Positions 35,593 to 44,084 of a stretch of DNA of 64,000 bases are shown here, piece after piece (position 1 is the first letter of the stretch; the number at the start of each line of letters is the position of its first letter). This DNA comes from Sphingomicrobium clamense (GTDB taxonomy: Bacteria; Pseudomonadota; Alphaproteobacteria; Sphingomonadales; Sphingomonadaceae): contig NZ_JAHVAH010000001.1 of assembly GCF_019264355.1 (NCBI RefSeq), positions 294,001 to 358,000 of the forward strand, written 5' to 3'. The notes under the pieces are model-generated. The model searched no databases. It had not been told where the DNA came from and saw only the letters and a list, made by a program, of their open reading frames with translations. The translations under genes were made by a program, and so were the position numbers.

Positions 35593-36228
35593 CTAGGCCT
35601 CGTGCTGGCGATACCATTTGGTGATGATGTATTTCGTCCCGCTCCGTACCTTCATTCCGTGATGCAGCGTCGCGTGATTTTCGTTCCCGTCAGGAAGGAG
35701 GTTGTTCCACAGGAGCAGCTTGCCGGTCTCGGGCTGCACCGTCTTGTTGATCACCTTGAACCGCGTCGCCCCGCCCGCCTCTGGTTCGTTGAGGTAGAGC
35801 ATCGCGGTCCAGGTCCGCTGCCCCTGCTCGGCGCAGTGATGGTAGAAATCGGGCGTACCCGGCGTGAACGTGTCGGTATGCGCCTTGAATTCCTGCCCCG
35901 GCGCATAGCGCTGCCCCTGGATCGCCTCCCCGAAGCAGCCGGGGATGCCGGTTAGCATGGTAAGCAATGTCTCGACCCGCTGCACCACCGGCTCGCCGGC
36001 ATCGAGATCGCACGTCTCGCTGGTGCGAAAGGCCGCATCCCCCATGTCGTTGGCGATTTCCGAGGGTCGACGATTCCGGTCGATCAGGTCGCACAGCGCG
36101 GCGCAATCCTCGTCCGAAAGAAAGTCGCGGACGAAGAAGAGATCGAGCTTCCGGTTGGGAAGTTTCTGGACGCCGGTGGTCGCGCTCAGGCGCTCCGCGA
36201 CGTCAGAGGGAAAAGCCCTGGCTGCCAT
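35593..36228 (-). CDS. Prolyl 4-hydroxylase-like Fe(II)/2-oxoglutarate dioxygenase
   Basis: A 211-residue oxygenase. Iron ligands are the HxD of FKAHTDTF (near 115-117) and the distal His of LHHGMKVRSGTKY (near 190), with the Lys of GTKYIITKWYR positioned for 2-oxoglutarate. VRDFLSDEDCAALCDLID opens the P4H fold. It resembles bacterial P4H-alpha-like proteins; the target protein or peptide is unknown. Its start lies inside the 3' end of the serine hydrolase gene (26-bp overlap), so the two are probably cotranscribed. Confidence 0.82.
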   Translation of the reverse strand: MAARAFPSDVAERLSATTGVQKLPNRKLDLFFVRDFLSDEDCAALCDLIDRNRRPSEIANDMGDAAFRTSETCDLDAGEPVVQRVETLLTMLTGIPGCFGEAIQGQRYAPGQEFKAHTDTFTPGTPDFYHHCAEQGQRTWTAMLYLNEPEAGGATRFKVINKTVQPETGKLLLWNNLLPDGNENHATLHHGMKVRSGTKYIITKWYRQHEA

Positions 36229-37336
36229 GCTGCTCGTGATAGGCGATAATCATGCGCGTGACATCCCTCATCAGCTCCTGCGCACCGCCGTCGGTCGCAT
36301 TGGGCACGGTGAGCATGGCGACCGCATAGCTCGACCCGTCGGGCGCGGTGAGAATGCCGATATCGTTCAAGCCGCCGACACGGCCGCGATAATTCTGGCC
36401 GGTCCCGGTCTTGTGGCTCCAGCTCCAGCCCGCCTTGATCCCGCCTTGCACGCGAAGGCGACCGGTCTTGGTCATGCCCATCGTCGTCAGCAGCTTTGCG
36501 GTCGACTGGGGCGACAGCAATTCGCCACGCTCCAGCTTGGCCAGTGCGCGTGCAATGCCTATCGCCGATGCGCCGTCATAGGGGTTGTCGATATAGGCGT
36601 TGAATGCGGCCGAGCGCTGTGATGCCGGCACGCGCGCCCGCGCGGCGCTGAAATTGTTGCCCAGCGAATAGCTGGCATTCCAGGTCAGGCCCGCAATTTT
36701 GGCCTGAAGGGCGCGTTCACCCTCATAGAAGTTGATGTCATCCAGCCCCTTCGCAGCCAGCGTATCGCGCACGGCCTGCGGCCCGCCGACGGCCCACATG
36801 AGCTTGTCGTTGGCGTGATTGTCGGACTTGGTGATGGCTTCGTAGAGCAGTTCGTCGAGGCTCGCGGTCCAACCATTGCGCAGTACGCGGTTGGCGGTGG
36901 CACGGCTCCAAAGCGTCAGGTCGTTGCGACCCAGCGTGACGCGCGTGTTGAGATCGACCTCACCTTTGTCCGCCTTGTCGAGCGCGGTGAGCGCGACCCA
37001 CATCTTGCTGACCGATTGCTGCGGCAGCAGCCGCTCGGTGCGCCAGCCGGCTTCCCAGCCATCGTCGATCGATTTGATCGCGATCCCCGACATTCCGTTG
37101 AAGCTGCGCACGCGCTCGAGAATCTGGGCTTCGAGCACCTGCACGCCGGCAGGACGCGGCGGCGGCGCGGGTTGGAGCTGCTGCTGGGTGGTCTGGGCAA
37201 CTTCAACGACGTCGCGCGTATCGACCGTGGGCGGCGGGGGCGAGTCACGGCTTTCGATATTCTCGACATGCGCGATCGCGCCGGACAGGCCGGCGACCGC
37301 AAAGGCCAATGGCAAGAATGCAAGACGTGACGTCAT
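36203..37336 (-). CDS. Class A beta-lactamase-like serine hydrolase, exported
   Basis: A 377-residue protein with a signal peptide (about 1-22), a Pro-rich spacer (about 30-65), and a beta-lactamase/DD-peptidase fold. Active-site motifs are SVSK (SxxK, near residue 108), SDN in TKSDNHAND, and KTG in SHKTGTGQN. The ExxLN motif carrying the deacylating Glu of true class A enzymes is not evident after SDN. It may therefore be a penicillin-binding or peptidase-type member rather than an efficient beta-lactamase. It is upstream of and overlaps the P4H-like gene. Confidence 0.82.
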   Translation of the reverse strand: MTSRLAFLPLAFAVAGLSGAIAHVENIESRDSPPPPTVDTRDVVEVAQTTQQQLQPAPPPRPAGVQVLEAQILERVRSFNGMSGIAIKSIDDGWEAGWRTERLLPQQSVSKMWVALTALDKADKGEVDLNTRVTLGRNDLTLWSRATANRVLRNGWTASLDELLYEAITKSDNHANDKLMWAVGGPQAVRDTLAAKGLDDINFYEGERALQAKIAGLTWNASYSLGNNFSAARARVPASQRSAAFNAYIDNPYDGASAIGIARALAKLERGELLSPQSTAKLLTTMGMTKTGRLRVQGGIKAGWSWSHKTGTGQNYRGRVGGLNDIGILTAPDGSSYAVAMLTVPNATDGGAQELMRDVTRMIIAYHEQHGSQGFSL

Positions 37337-37431
37337 GAAGTCATTTATCCCCTTATCCCCGGTAAATCAGGTAGTTAGCCTGTTTAACGCGATCTAGCTT
37401 AACGAAGGATGAGGGGGAATCCCGCCTCGAT

Positions 37432-38265
37432 TCAATTCGTCGCATTTTCCTCACGGGATAACAGCGCAGCGCTTTCGAGCCGATCGAGCGCCTGGCGCGT
37501 AGCGACGTAACGGCGCGCATCGGCGACCCAGTCCTCTGCTGCTTCGGCGCCGGGCAGGCGCATGGTCTCCGCTAGCGCTGCGCTGACATCGCCCAGGCGC
37601 AGTTCGACGAGGGCGCGATCGTAGCGCGCGCGGGGCCGAGGGTTGGGCTGGTCGGCGCTGTAAACGATCACCAGCGAGCCCACCTCGCGTTTCAGGTTGT
37701 CCCAGAAGCCCGGATCTTCCGACCCGCGCCGTAGGACGGGGCCCAGTTCCTCGTAGCGCCGGACGAGATCCTCGAGGCGGACTGGATTGCGCGATGCGGT
37801 GATCACGCGCGCCACCGCTCGCGGATGGGTCGATCCGAAGCGCTGTGTCAGCAGGGGCTCTAGGAATCCCAGGGGCGCGCCTCGTTCGATCGCGCGGCGT
37901 GCGGCGAAGGCAACCAGCAGCGCATCGGCGCGGCCAGCGCTCCCCTCGGCGCGCTCGATCCGTTCTTCGATCCGCGCAACACGCTCTTCCATCGAGCCCA
38001 ATTCCTCGATCGCATCGCGGGCCTCTTCGGCCGCTGCATTCGCGGAAGCGGCGGCGTCGGCGGTTTCGCTTTCGACCTGCGGAGAAGGCAATGCGCGTTT
38101 TTGTTGCGGAGCCAGCGCTACCGGAGTCCTCTCGGACGACTCTGGCGATGGTGTAACACCGACGAAGCGCGCCACGCCTTCGGATTCCTTCATCAGCCAG
38201 GTTGCGCCTGCGGCGCCCGCCAGCAGCAGCGCCGTTGCGCCCAGCACGATCGCCTTTGGCGTCAT
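37432..38265 (-). CDS. Mitofilin/Mic60-like inner-membrane protein
   Basis: A 277-residue protein with one N-terminal TM helix (about 4-24), a low-complexity Ala/Glu region with predicted coiled coil (about 70-125, e.g. EERVARIEERIERAEG), and a helical C-terminal part. This is the layout of alphaproteobacterial COG4223/Mic60 homologues, whose genes are known to sit with hem genes. ATG 38265 overlaps the hemD stop as ATGA. It is much shorter than many Mic60 proteins. The assignment rests mostly on layout and neighbourhood. Confidence 0.6.
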   Translation of the reverse strand: MTPKAIVLGATALLLAGAAGATWLMKESEGVARFVGVTPSPESSERTPVALAPQQKRALPSPQVESETADAAASANAAAEEARDAIEELGSMEERVARIEERIERAEGSAGRADALLVAFAARRAIERGAPLGFLEPLLTQRFGSTHPRAVARVITASRNPVRLEDLVRRYEELGPVLRRGSEDPGFWDNLKREVGSLVIVYSADQPNPRPRARYDRALVELRLGDVSAALAETMRLPGAEAAEDWVADARRYVATRQALDRLESAALLSREENATN

Positions 38266-38954
38266 TCTTCTTGCCCTCCACTCGAGGAAGGAGTGTCGCA
38301 CAGTCTTTTGGCGAGTGAAAGTAATGTCGGGTCGTCGGGCGTCTTGGCGGTCGACACGCGCTCCCAACCCTCACCGCAGGCCTGGGCGGCCGCCTCGCTG
38401 ATCGCCGCGATCGAGACCGTCGAGCGGACTTCGTCCGGAACCAGCTCTGCCAGCCTCTTTCCGGCCCGCGGACTGTGCACGCACGCGACCGCCCCTTCCA
38501 GCTGGGCGATGCCCTCCGGATGCTCCCGTTTCACGGCGGTGTAGACCTCCACCGGCACGACCATCTGCGACAGGTCGGAGGGCACACGCCGATGGCGTCC
38601 GGCCAAATGGAGCAGTCGCAACCCGTTCGGGAGACCCTCCAGCATCTCCGAGATCCCGGCATTTCCGACCCGGTCGACCATCATGCCCGCCGAGCGGGCC
38701 GCCGCTGCAGTCGCCTCTCCGACCGCGTGCACTGGAAGCGATTTCAGCGCGTCGAGCCCTTCGCCAGCATGCCGCGCGGCATTGGCGCTGGTCATCAGGA
38801 TGGCGTCGAACCGCTCGGGATCGGGGGCCTTCCATTCGCATGGGCGGACCTTGAACAGTGGGAGGCGGATGATCGTCTCGATCCCCAGCGCTTCGGCCCG
38901 CGCCGCGCTGAGCGACCCGCCGGGCTCGGGGCGAAGGATTGCCAATGGCCTCAA
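38262..38954 (-). CDS. hemD: Uroporphyrinogen-III synthase
   Basis: Closes and inverts ring D of hydroxymethylbilane. It has 230 residues. HemD is poorly conserved, but LAILRPEPG at the start, DAILMTSANAARH and VHAVGEATAAAARSAG are characteristic, and it is coupled directly to hemC. I chose TTG 38954, which overlaps the hemC stop as TTGA; a second in-frame TTG is at 38945. No ATG gives a plausible N-terminus. Confidence 0.88.
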   Translation of the reverse strand: MRPLAILRPEPGGSLSAARAEALGIETIIRLPLFKVRPCEWKAPDPERFDAILMTSANAARHAGEGLDALKSLPVHAVGEATAAAARSAGMMVDRVGNAGISEMLEGLPNGLRLLHLAGRHRRVPSDLSQMVVPVEVYTAVKREHPEGIAQLEGAVACVHSPRAGKRLAELVPDEVRSTVSIAAISEAAAQACGEGWERVSTAKTPDDPTLLSLAKRLCDTPSSSGGQEE

Positions 38955-39850
38955 GTAAAAAGCTCCCGGATCGACGGCGGCGCGTCCGATAATAGTGTTT
39001 CGGCGAGTGCTATTGCGGGGTCTGCATCGCCGACCGCCATGTGGCACGACCCCGTGACGCAGGCACTGCCGTCTTCGGCATAGAGCGCGGCGTCGAGCGT
39101 AATCCGGCCATTGTCATGCCGCGCGGCGGCGGCGACCGGACTATGGCAGTCCCCGCCCAGCGCACGGACGAAGGCGCGTTCGACCAGGACATCCTCGTGG
39201 GTTTCGGCATGGTCGATCGCCGCCAGCAAGTTGCGCGTCTTTAAGTCATCCTCGCGCGCATCGATGCCTACCGCGCCTTGGGCAGGTGCGGGCAGCAAGT
39301 CGTCCAGCGCATGGCCAACGTCGACTAGACCAAGCCGGTCGAGGCCCGCCGCCGCCAACAAGGTGGCATCGACCTGGCCGCTGTCGACCGCCTTCATCCG
39401 CGTCGCGACATTGCCGCGCAAGTTCACGGTCTTGAGGTCGGGGCGCAGATGACGAAGTTGCGCCGCACGGCGCGGGCTCGACGTACCTATGATCGCGCCT
39501 TCGCGTAGCGCGTCGAGGCGCTCAGCCCCGATCAGCCGATCGCGGCGGTCCGCCCGTTCGAGGATCGCTGCGATCCCCAGCCCTTCAGGCCGTTCGCTCT
39601 CGACATCCTTCATGCTGTGCACCGAGAGATCGGTTTCGCCCGCCAGTAGCGCGCGGTCGAGTTCCTTGGTCCACACCGCCTTGCCGCCAATCTCGGCCAG
39701 CGGACGGTTTTGGATCCGGTCTCCGGATGTCTTGAGCGTCACAATCTCGACCAGACAGCCATGCGCTTTCTTCAGCGCGGCAGCGACCATTTCGGCCTGG
39801 ATCACCGCGAGCGGCGACCCTCTCGTCCCCAGTCGGAGGCTTTTCGTCAT
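38951..39850 (-). CDS. hemC: Porphobilinogen deaminase (hydroxymethylbilane synthase)
   Basis: Polymerises four porphobilinogens on a dipyrromethane cofactor. It has 299 residues. The N-terminus is LRLGTRGSPLAVIQAE, with catalytic Asp in LSVHSMKDVE, GTSSPRRAAQL, LRGNVATRM, APAQGAVGID, and the cofactor-binding Cys in ALGGDCHSP. ATG 39850 gives the family N-terminus; its 5' end lies 82 bp from the divergent tsaD start. Confidence 0.95.
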   Translation of the reverse strand: MTKSLRLGTRGSPLAVIQAEMVAAALKKAHGCLVEIVTLKTSGDRIQNRPLAEIGGKAVWTKELDRALLAGETDLSVHSMKDVESERPEGLGIAAILERADRRDRLIGAERLDALREGAIIGTSSPRRAAQLRHLRPDLKTVNLRGNVATRMKAVDSGQVDATLLAAAGLDRLGLVDVGHALDDLLPAPAQGAVGIDAREDDLKTRNLLAAIDHAETHEDVLVERAFVRALGGDCHSPVAAAARHDNGRITLDAALYAEDGSACVTGSCHMAVGDADPAIALAETLLSDAPPSIRELFT

Positions 39851-39931
39851 GTTCACCGCTTTGTCGCGCCCGCCCCCGCCATGCAAGCGCTTACTGGCGC
39901 TGTTGGCAGAAATCTGGCAACGCTCGGCGCC

Positions 39932-40969
39932 ATGGCGATCATCCTCGGCCTCGAATCCTCGTGCGACGATACGGCGGCGGCGCTGGTCGACACCGACCGG
40001 CAAATCTTGAGCCAGGCGGTGGTCGGACAGGCGGACCGCCATTCGCCCTATGGCGGCGTCGTGCCCGAGATTGCCGCGCGCGCCCATGTCGAAATCCTGC
40101 CCGACCTGGTGCGGCAGGTGCTCGAAGATGCCGAGATGGAGATTGGCGATATCGACGCCATCGCCGCGACTGCGGGTCCGGGGCTGGTCGGCGGCGTCAT
40201 GGTGGGGCTACTCACGGGAAAGGGGCTTGCACTAGCGGCGGGCAAGCCGCTGATCGCGGTCAATCACCTCGAAGGCCATGCGCTGAGCCCGCGCCTCGCC
40301 GATCCCTCGCTCGACTTCCCCTATCTGTTGCTGCTCGCCAGCGGTGGCCATTGCCAGCTGCTCGAAGTGCGCGGCGTTGGCGATTATCGCCGTCTTGCCA
40401 CCACGATCGACGATGCGGCCGGCGAGGCCTTCGACAAGGCCGCCAAGCAGCTCGGGCTGGGCTATCCCGGCGGACCGGCAGTCGAGAAACTGGCCGCTGA
40501 GGGTTGTCCCACCGCCGTGCCGCTCCCGCGTCCGATGATCGGCAGCGGCGAACCCCATTTCTCCTTCGCTGGCCTGAAGAGCGCGGTGCAACGCGCGGTG
40601 GCGAGCGGCCAGTTCGAGCCGGAGGATGTCGCTGCCTCCTTCCAGCAGGCGGTGATCGACTGTTTCGTCGACCGGACCCGCATTGCGATCGAGCAGGCCG
40701 ATGTGAAGTCGCTGGTCGTGGCCGGCGGTGTCGCCGCCAACCAGGGCGTGCGTCGTTCGCTCGAGAAATTGGCGGGGCAGCACGGCCTGGCCTTTTCGGT
40801 CCCGCCCGGCTGGCTGTGCACCGACAATGCGGCGATGATTGCCTGGGCTGGGGTCGAACGCTTTGCCTCGGGCGAGTTTGCGGGCGATCCGCTCGATACG
40901 CCGGCGCGGGCGCGCTGGCCGCTCGACAGTGATGCTGACAAGGTGCGTGGTGCAGGAGTGAAGGCATGA
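39932..40969 (+). CDS. tsaD: tRNA N6-threonylcarbamoyladenosine transferase TsaD
   Basis: Transfers threonylcarbamoyl to A37 of ANN-decoding tRNAs with TsaBE. It has 345 residues. ILGLESSCDDTAAALV at the start, metal-binding HLEGHALSPRL, LLASGGHCQLLEV, DDAAGEAFDKAAKQLGLGYPGG and VAGGVAANQGVR are all family signatures, as is the CTDNAAMIAWAG end. ATG 39932 fits; upstream frame is antisense to hemC. It is coupled to gpsA by ATGA. Confidence 0.96.
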   Translation: MAIILGLESSCDDTAAALVDTDRQILSQAVVGQADRHSPYGGVVPEIAARAHVEILPDLVRQVLEDAEMEIGDIDAIAATAGPGLVGGVMVGLLTGKGLALAAGKPLIAVNHLEGHALSPRLADPSLDFPYLLLLASGGHCQLLEVRGVGDYRRLATTIDDAAGEAFDKAAKQLGLGYPGGPAVEKLAAEGCPTAVPLPRPMIGSGEPHFSFAGLKSAVQRAVASGQFEPEDVAASFQQAVIDCFVDRTRIAIEQADVKSLVVAGGVAANQGVRRSLEKLAGQHGLAFSVPPGWLCTDNAAMIAWAGVERFASGEFAGDPLDTPARARWPLDSDADKVRGAGVKA

Positions 40970-41955
40970 GTATAGACAAGATTGCCGTCGTCGGCGGGGG
41001 TGCGTGGGGGACCGCCCTCGCGCAGGTAGCAGCGGCGGGTGGCAAGGACGTCACCCTCTGGGCGCTTGAGGACGATGTCGTCTCGGCGATCAACAAGATT
41101 CACGAAAACCCGATCTACCTGAAGGGCTGCAAGCTCAGCGAAAGCATTCGCGCGACCAGCAATTTCTCCGAACTCTCCGACGCCGACGCCTGGATCGTAG
41201 TCACGCCCGCGCAGCATATGCGCGCCGTGCTCGGCCGCGCGCCGTGCCCCAACATGCCGCTCGTGCTGTGCTCGAAGGGGATCGAGGAGCAATCCGGCCA
41301 ATTGCTGCATAATGTCGCGGCTGATGTTTGCTCGTCTTCGCCGATCGCGGTCTTGTCAGGTCCGACTTTCGCGCACGAGGTCGCGAAGGGACTGCCGACG
41401 GCAGTGACGCTGGCCTGCGAAGATGACGATCTGTGCAATGCATTGCGCGACCGGCTCTCAATGCCCTCCTTCCGCATCTACACCAGCGACGACGTCGCCG
41501 GGGCCGAAGTGGGCGGGGCGATCAAGAACGTGCTGGCGATCGCTTGCGGCATCGTGGCGGGCAAGGAGTTGGGCGAGAATGCGCGATCGGCGCTGATCGC
41601 AAGGGGCTTTGCCGAGATGAAGCGGTTTGGAGCTGCCTTCGGCGCGCGCGAAGAAACGCTGGCGGGCCTATCGGGCCTTGGCGATCTCGTCCTCACCTGC
41701 TCGTCGACCGCCAGCCGCAACTTCTCGCTCGGTAAGGCGATTGGCGAGGGCAAGGCTGCTGCCGATCTGATGAAAGACCGCACTACGGTCGCCGAAGGCG
41801 CGCACACGGCCCCGGTGCTGCGCCGCCTGTCGCGGGAGAAAGACATCGACATGCCGATCGTGGCGGCGGTCGACGATTTGCTGGCGGGACGCTGCGACGT
41901 CGATGCGGTGCTCGAACGACTGCTCAGCCGTCCGCCGCGACCTGAAACCGCCTGA
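40966..41955 (+). CDS. gpsA: NAD(P)-dependent glycerol-3-phosphate dehydrogenase
   Basis: Supplies sn-glycerol-3-phosphate for phospholipids by reducing dihydroxyacetone phosphate. It has 329 residues. The NAD motif is VVGGGAWGTALAQV near the N-terminus. Catalytic Lys is in GGAIKNVLAIACGIV, and the substrate loop is ARSALIARGFAEM. LSGPTFAHEVAKGLPTAV is diagnostic. ATG 40966 overlaps the tsaD stop. Confidence 0.96.
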   Translation: MSIDKIAVVGGGAWGTALAQVAAAGGKDVTLWALEDDVVSAINKIHENPIYLKGCKLSESIRATSNFSELSDADAWIVVTPAQHMRAVLGRAPCPNMPLVLCSKGIEEQSGQLLHNVAADVCSSSPIAVLSGPTFAHEVAKGLPTAVTLACEDDDLCNALRDRLSMPSFRIYTSDDVAGAEVGGAIKNVLAIACGIVAGKELGENARSALIARGFAEMKRFGAAFGAREETLAGLSGLGDLVLTCSSTASRNFSLGKAIGEGKAAADLMKDRTTVAEGAHTAPVLRRLSREKDIDMPIVAAVDDLLAGRCDVDAVLERLLSRPPRPETA

Positions 41956-41965
41956 GGCCGGCCTC

Positions 41966-42133
41966 CTAGAAGTCGATTGCAATGCCCTTTTTCTCCCAGT
42001 CGCCATAGCGGGTGGGGTCGGGCCGCTCTTCTTCGCCGTCGGGCGTCTCCGGCTGGTCCTTGGCCTCGGGCTCGGGAACCGGCGGCGAGGGCGACAGGTG
42101 CTTGGGCGGCTTGACGTGATCGGGGCGTTTCAT
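41966..42133 (-). CDS. SDHAF4/DUF1674 succinate dehydrogenase assembly factor-like protein
   Basis: A 55-residue Pro/Glu-rich protein ending in RYGDWEKKGIAIDF, the C-terminal signature of DUF1674/SDHAF4. Mitochondrial members chaperone flavinylated SdhA into succinate dehydrogenase. ATG 42133 is chosen because the upstream frame is antisense to rsmB. Only 28 bp separate its start from the divergent rsmB start, so the promoters must overlap. Confidence 0.85.
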   Translation of the reverse strand: MKRPDHVKPPKHLSPSPPVPEPEAKDQPETPDGEEERPDPTRYGDWEKKGIAIDF

Positions 42134-42161
42134 TCCGGCAAGATGGGCGCTAGGAGGCGCC

Positions 42162-43406
42162 ATGCCAAGACCCAGCGAAGACCAGAATCCCGGAGTCCCC
42201 GCCCGCGCGGCCGCGCTCCGTATGCTCGATGCCGTGCTGCGCCGCGACGAGACGCTCGACCAGGCGGCACGCCATTCGACCAAGGGGCTGTCTCCGTCCG
42301 ATGCCGGACTGGCGCTCGCAATCGCGGGTGAGGTCTTGCGCCGCCTGCCGTTGCTCGATTTGACCATCGACCGTGCGATGCGCCTGCCGCTGGCTGAGGA
42401 CGCCAAGGCGCGCATGGTGCTGCGCATGGCGCTGGCTCAGCGGATCGGGCTCGACACGCCGCCACATGCGATCCTCGCGACGGCGTTGCCGCTGGTCGAG
42501 GGCGGCCCGCGCCGATTGGTTCACGGCGTCCTCTCCAACCTGTTCAAGCGCGACCTTCCGCAGGGCGCTGCGCTGCCCGAGACGGTCGCGAAGCGCTGGG
42601 AAGACACTTGGGGCGGGGCCGAGGTCAAGGCCGCCGAAAAACTGCTCGCGCATCGTCCGCCGCTCGACCTCAGCTTTGCCGGAGTCGTGCCGGACGACTT
42701 TCCCGGCACCTCGCTCCTGCCGGGCCATCGCCGGCTGGAAGATGCCGGTGACGTCACCGCGCTCCCGGGCTTTGCCGAAGGCGGCTGGTGGGTGCAGGAC
42801 ATCGCCGCCTCGCTCCCCGCGCGTCTCGTCCCGTCCGACGCCGCGCGCGTGCTCGATGCCTGCGCCGCTCCGGGCGGCAAGACGATGCAGCTCGCAGCCG
42901 CCGGTCACCAGGTCACTGCGCTCGACCGCAACCGGAGTCGTCTCGGACGACTCCGCGACAATCTCGAACGCACCGGGCTGCAGGCCGAGGTCGTCGAAGG
43001 CATGCTCGAAGACCATCGGGCGGAGCCATACGACGCGGTGCTGATCGATGCGCCGTGCAGCTCCAGCGGGACCTATCGCCGCCATCCTGAAGTCCTCTAC
43101 CGCGCCCGCCCACGCGTCATTGCCGACATGGCCGACGTGCAGGCACGCCTACTCGATGCCGCTGTGCCGCTGGTGCGCGATGGCGGGAGCCTCGTCTACG
43201 CCACGTGCAGCCTCGAGCCTGAAGAGGGCGAACTACAGGTCCGCTCCTTCCTCAAACGGCATTCCGAATTCATGCTTCGGCCGGTCCCGACCATCGGCGA
43301 TTTCGGCCCGTCCGGCGACGGCTGGTGGCGGATCCTGCCCACGGCACTCAAAAATGTCGGTGGATGCGACGGATTCTTCGCATGCCACCTTGTGAAAAGG
43401 GGCTGA
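42162..43406 (+). CDS. rsmB: 16S rRNA m5C967 methyltransferase RsmB-like
   Basis: SAM-dependent cytosine-5 RNA methyltransferase, 414 residues. A NusB-like RNA-binding domain covers about 10-130. The Fmu catalytic domain follows with the SAM motif LDACAAPGGKTMQLA, the motif IV Cys in IDAPCSSSGTYRRHPEV, and the nucleophile Cys in YATCSLEPEEGE. It may modify position 967 as RsmB does; the exact site is inferred from family. It is followed 18 bp later by rpe. Confidence 0.92.
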   Translation: MPRPSEDQNPGVPARAAALRMLDAVLRRDETLDQAARHSTKGLSPSDAGLALAIAGEVLRRLPLLDLTIDRAMRLPLAEDAKARMVLRMALAQRIGLDTPPHAILATALPLVEGGPRRLVHGVLSNLFKRDLPQGAALPETVAKRWEDTWGGAEVKAAEKLLAHRPPLDLSFAGVVPDDFPGTSLLPGHRRLEDAGDVTALPGFAEGGWWVQDIAASLPARLVPSDAARVLDACAAPGGKTMQLAAAGHQVTALDRNRSRLGRLRDNLERTGLQAEVVEGMLEDHRAEPYDAVLIDAPCSSSGTYRRHPEVLYRARPRVIADMADVQARLLDAAVPLVRDGGSLVYATCSLEPEEGELQVRSFLKRHSEFMLRPVPTIGDFGPSGDGWWRILPTALKNVGGCDGFFACHLVKRG

Positions 43407-43424
43407 TCCCGTCTAATCGGTTCC

Positions 43425-44084
43425 ATGGCCAAACCACTTATTTCCCCGTCGATCCTGTCCGCCGATTTCGCCAAGCTTGGTGAGGAAATCCGCGCCATCG
43501 ACGAAGCCGGCGCCGACTGGATCCACGTCGACGTCATGGACGGACATTATGTCCCCAACATCACCATCGGCCCGGGCGTCGTGAAGGCAATCCGCAAGCA
43601 CACGGACAAGCCCTTCGACGTCCACCTGATGATTTCCCCCGTCGACCAGTATCTCGAGGCGTTTGCCGAGGCAGGCGCAGACATCATCACCATCCATCCC
43701 GAGGCCGGACCGCATGCCCACCGAACGCTCCAGGCGATCCGTGGGCTGGGCAAGAAGGCAGGCATCGTCCTCAATCCGGGTACCGGCGTCGACAATCTTG
43801 ACTATCTGCTCGACCTCGCCGATCTCGTCCTTGTGATGAGCGTCAATCCGGGCTTCGGGGGTCAGAAGTTCATCCCCGACCAGCTCCGCAAGGTCGAGAA
43901 AATCGCCGAACTCAAGGAAAAACGCGGGCTCGATTATCATATCGAGGTCGATGGTGGCGTCGATCCCGACACCGCGCCGCGTTGCGTCGATGCTGGGGCG
44001 ACCGCATTGGTGGCGGGCACGGCGGTCTTCCGCGGCGGCCCGCAAGCCTACGCATCTAACATTGCCGCGCTCAAGGGTGCGTGA
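43425..44084 (+). CDS. rpe: Ribulose-phosphate 3-epimerase
   Basis: Pentose-phosphate pathway TIM barrel, 219 residues. Catalytic Asp and metal ligands are in [14 protein letters not shown] and DVHLMI, with [15 protein letters not shown] and [11 protein letters not shown] carrying the second Asp. ATG 43425 is unambiguous. The end overlaps the heparinase-like gene start (GTGATG). Confidence 0.96.
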   Translation: MAKPLISPSILSADFAKLGEEIRAIDEAGADWIHVDVMDGHYVPNITIGPGVVKAIRKHTDKPFDVHLMISPVDQYLEAFAEAGADIITIHPEAGPHAHRTLQAIRGLGKKAGIVLNPGTGVDNLDYLLDLADLVLVMSVNPGFGGQKFIPDQLRKVEKIAELKEKRGLDYHIEVDGGVDPDTAPRCVDAGATALVAGTAVFRGGPQAYASNIAALKGA

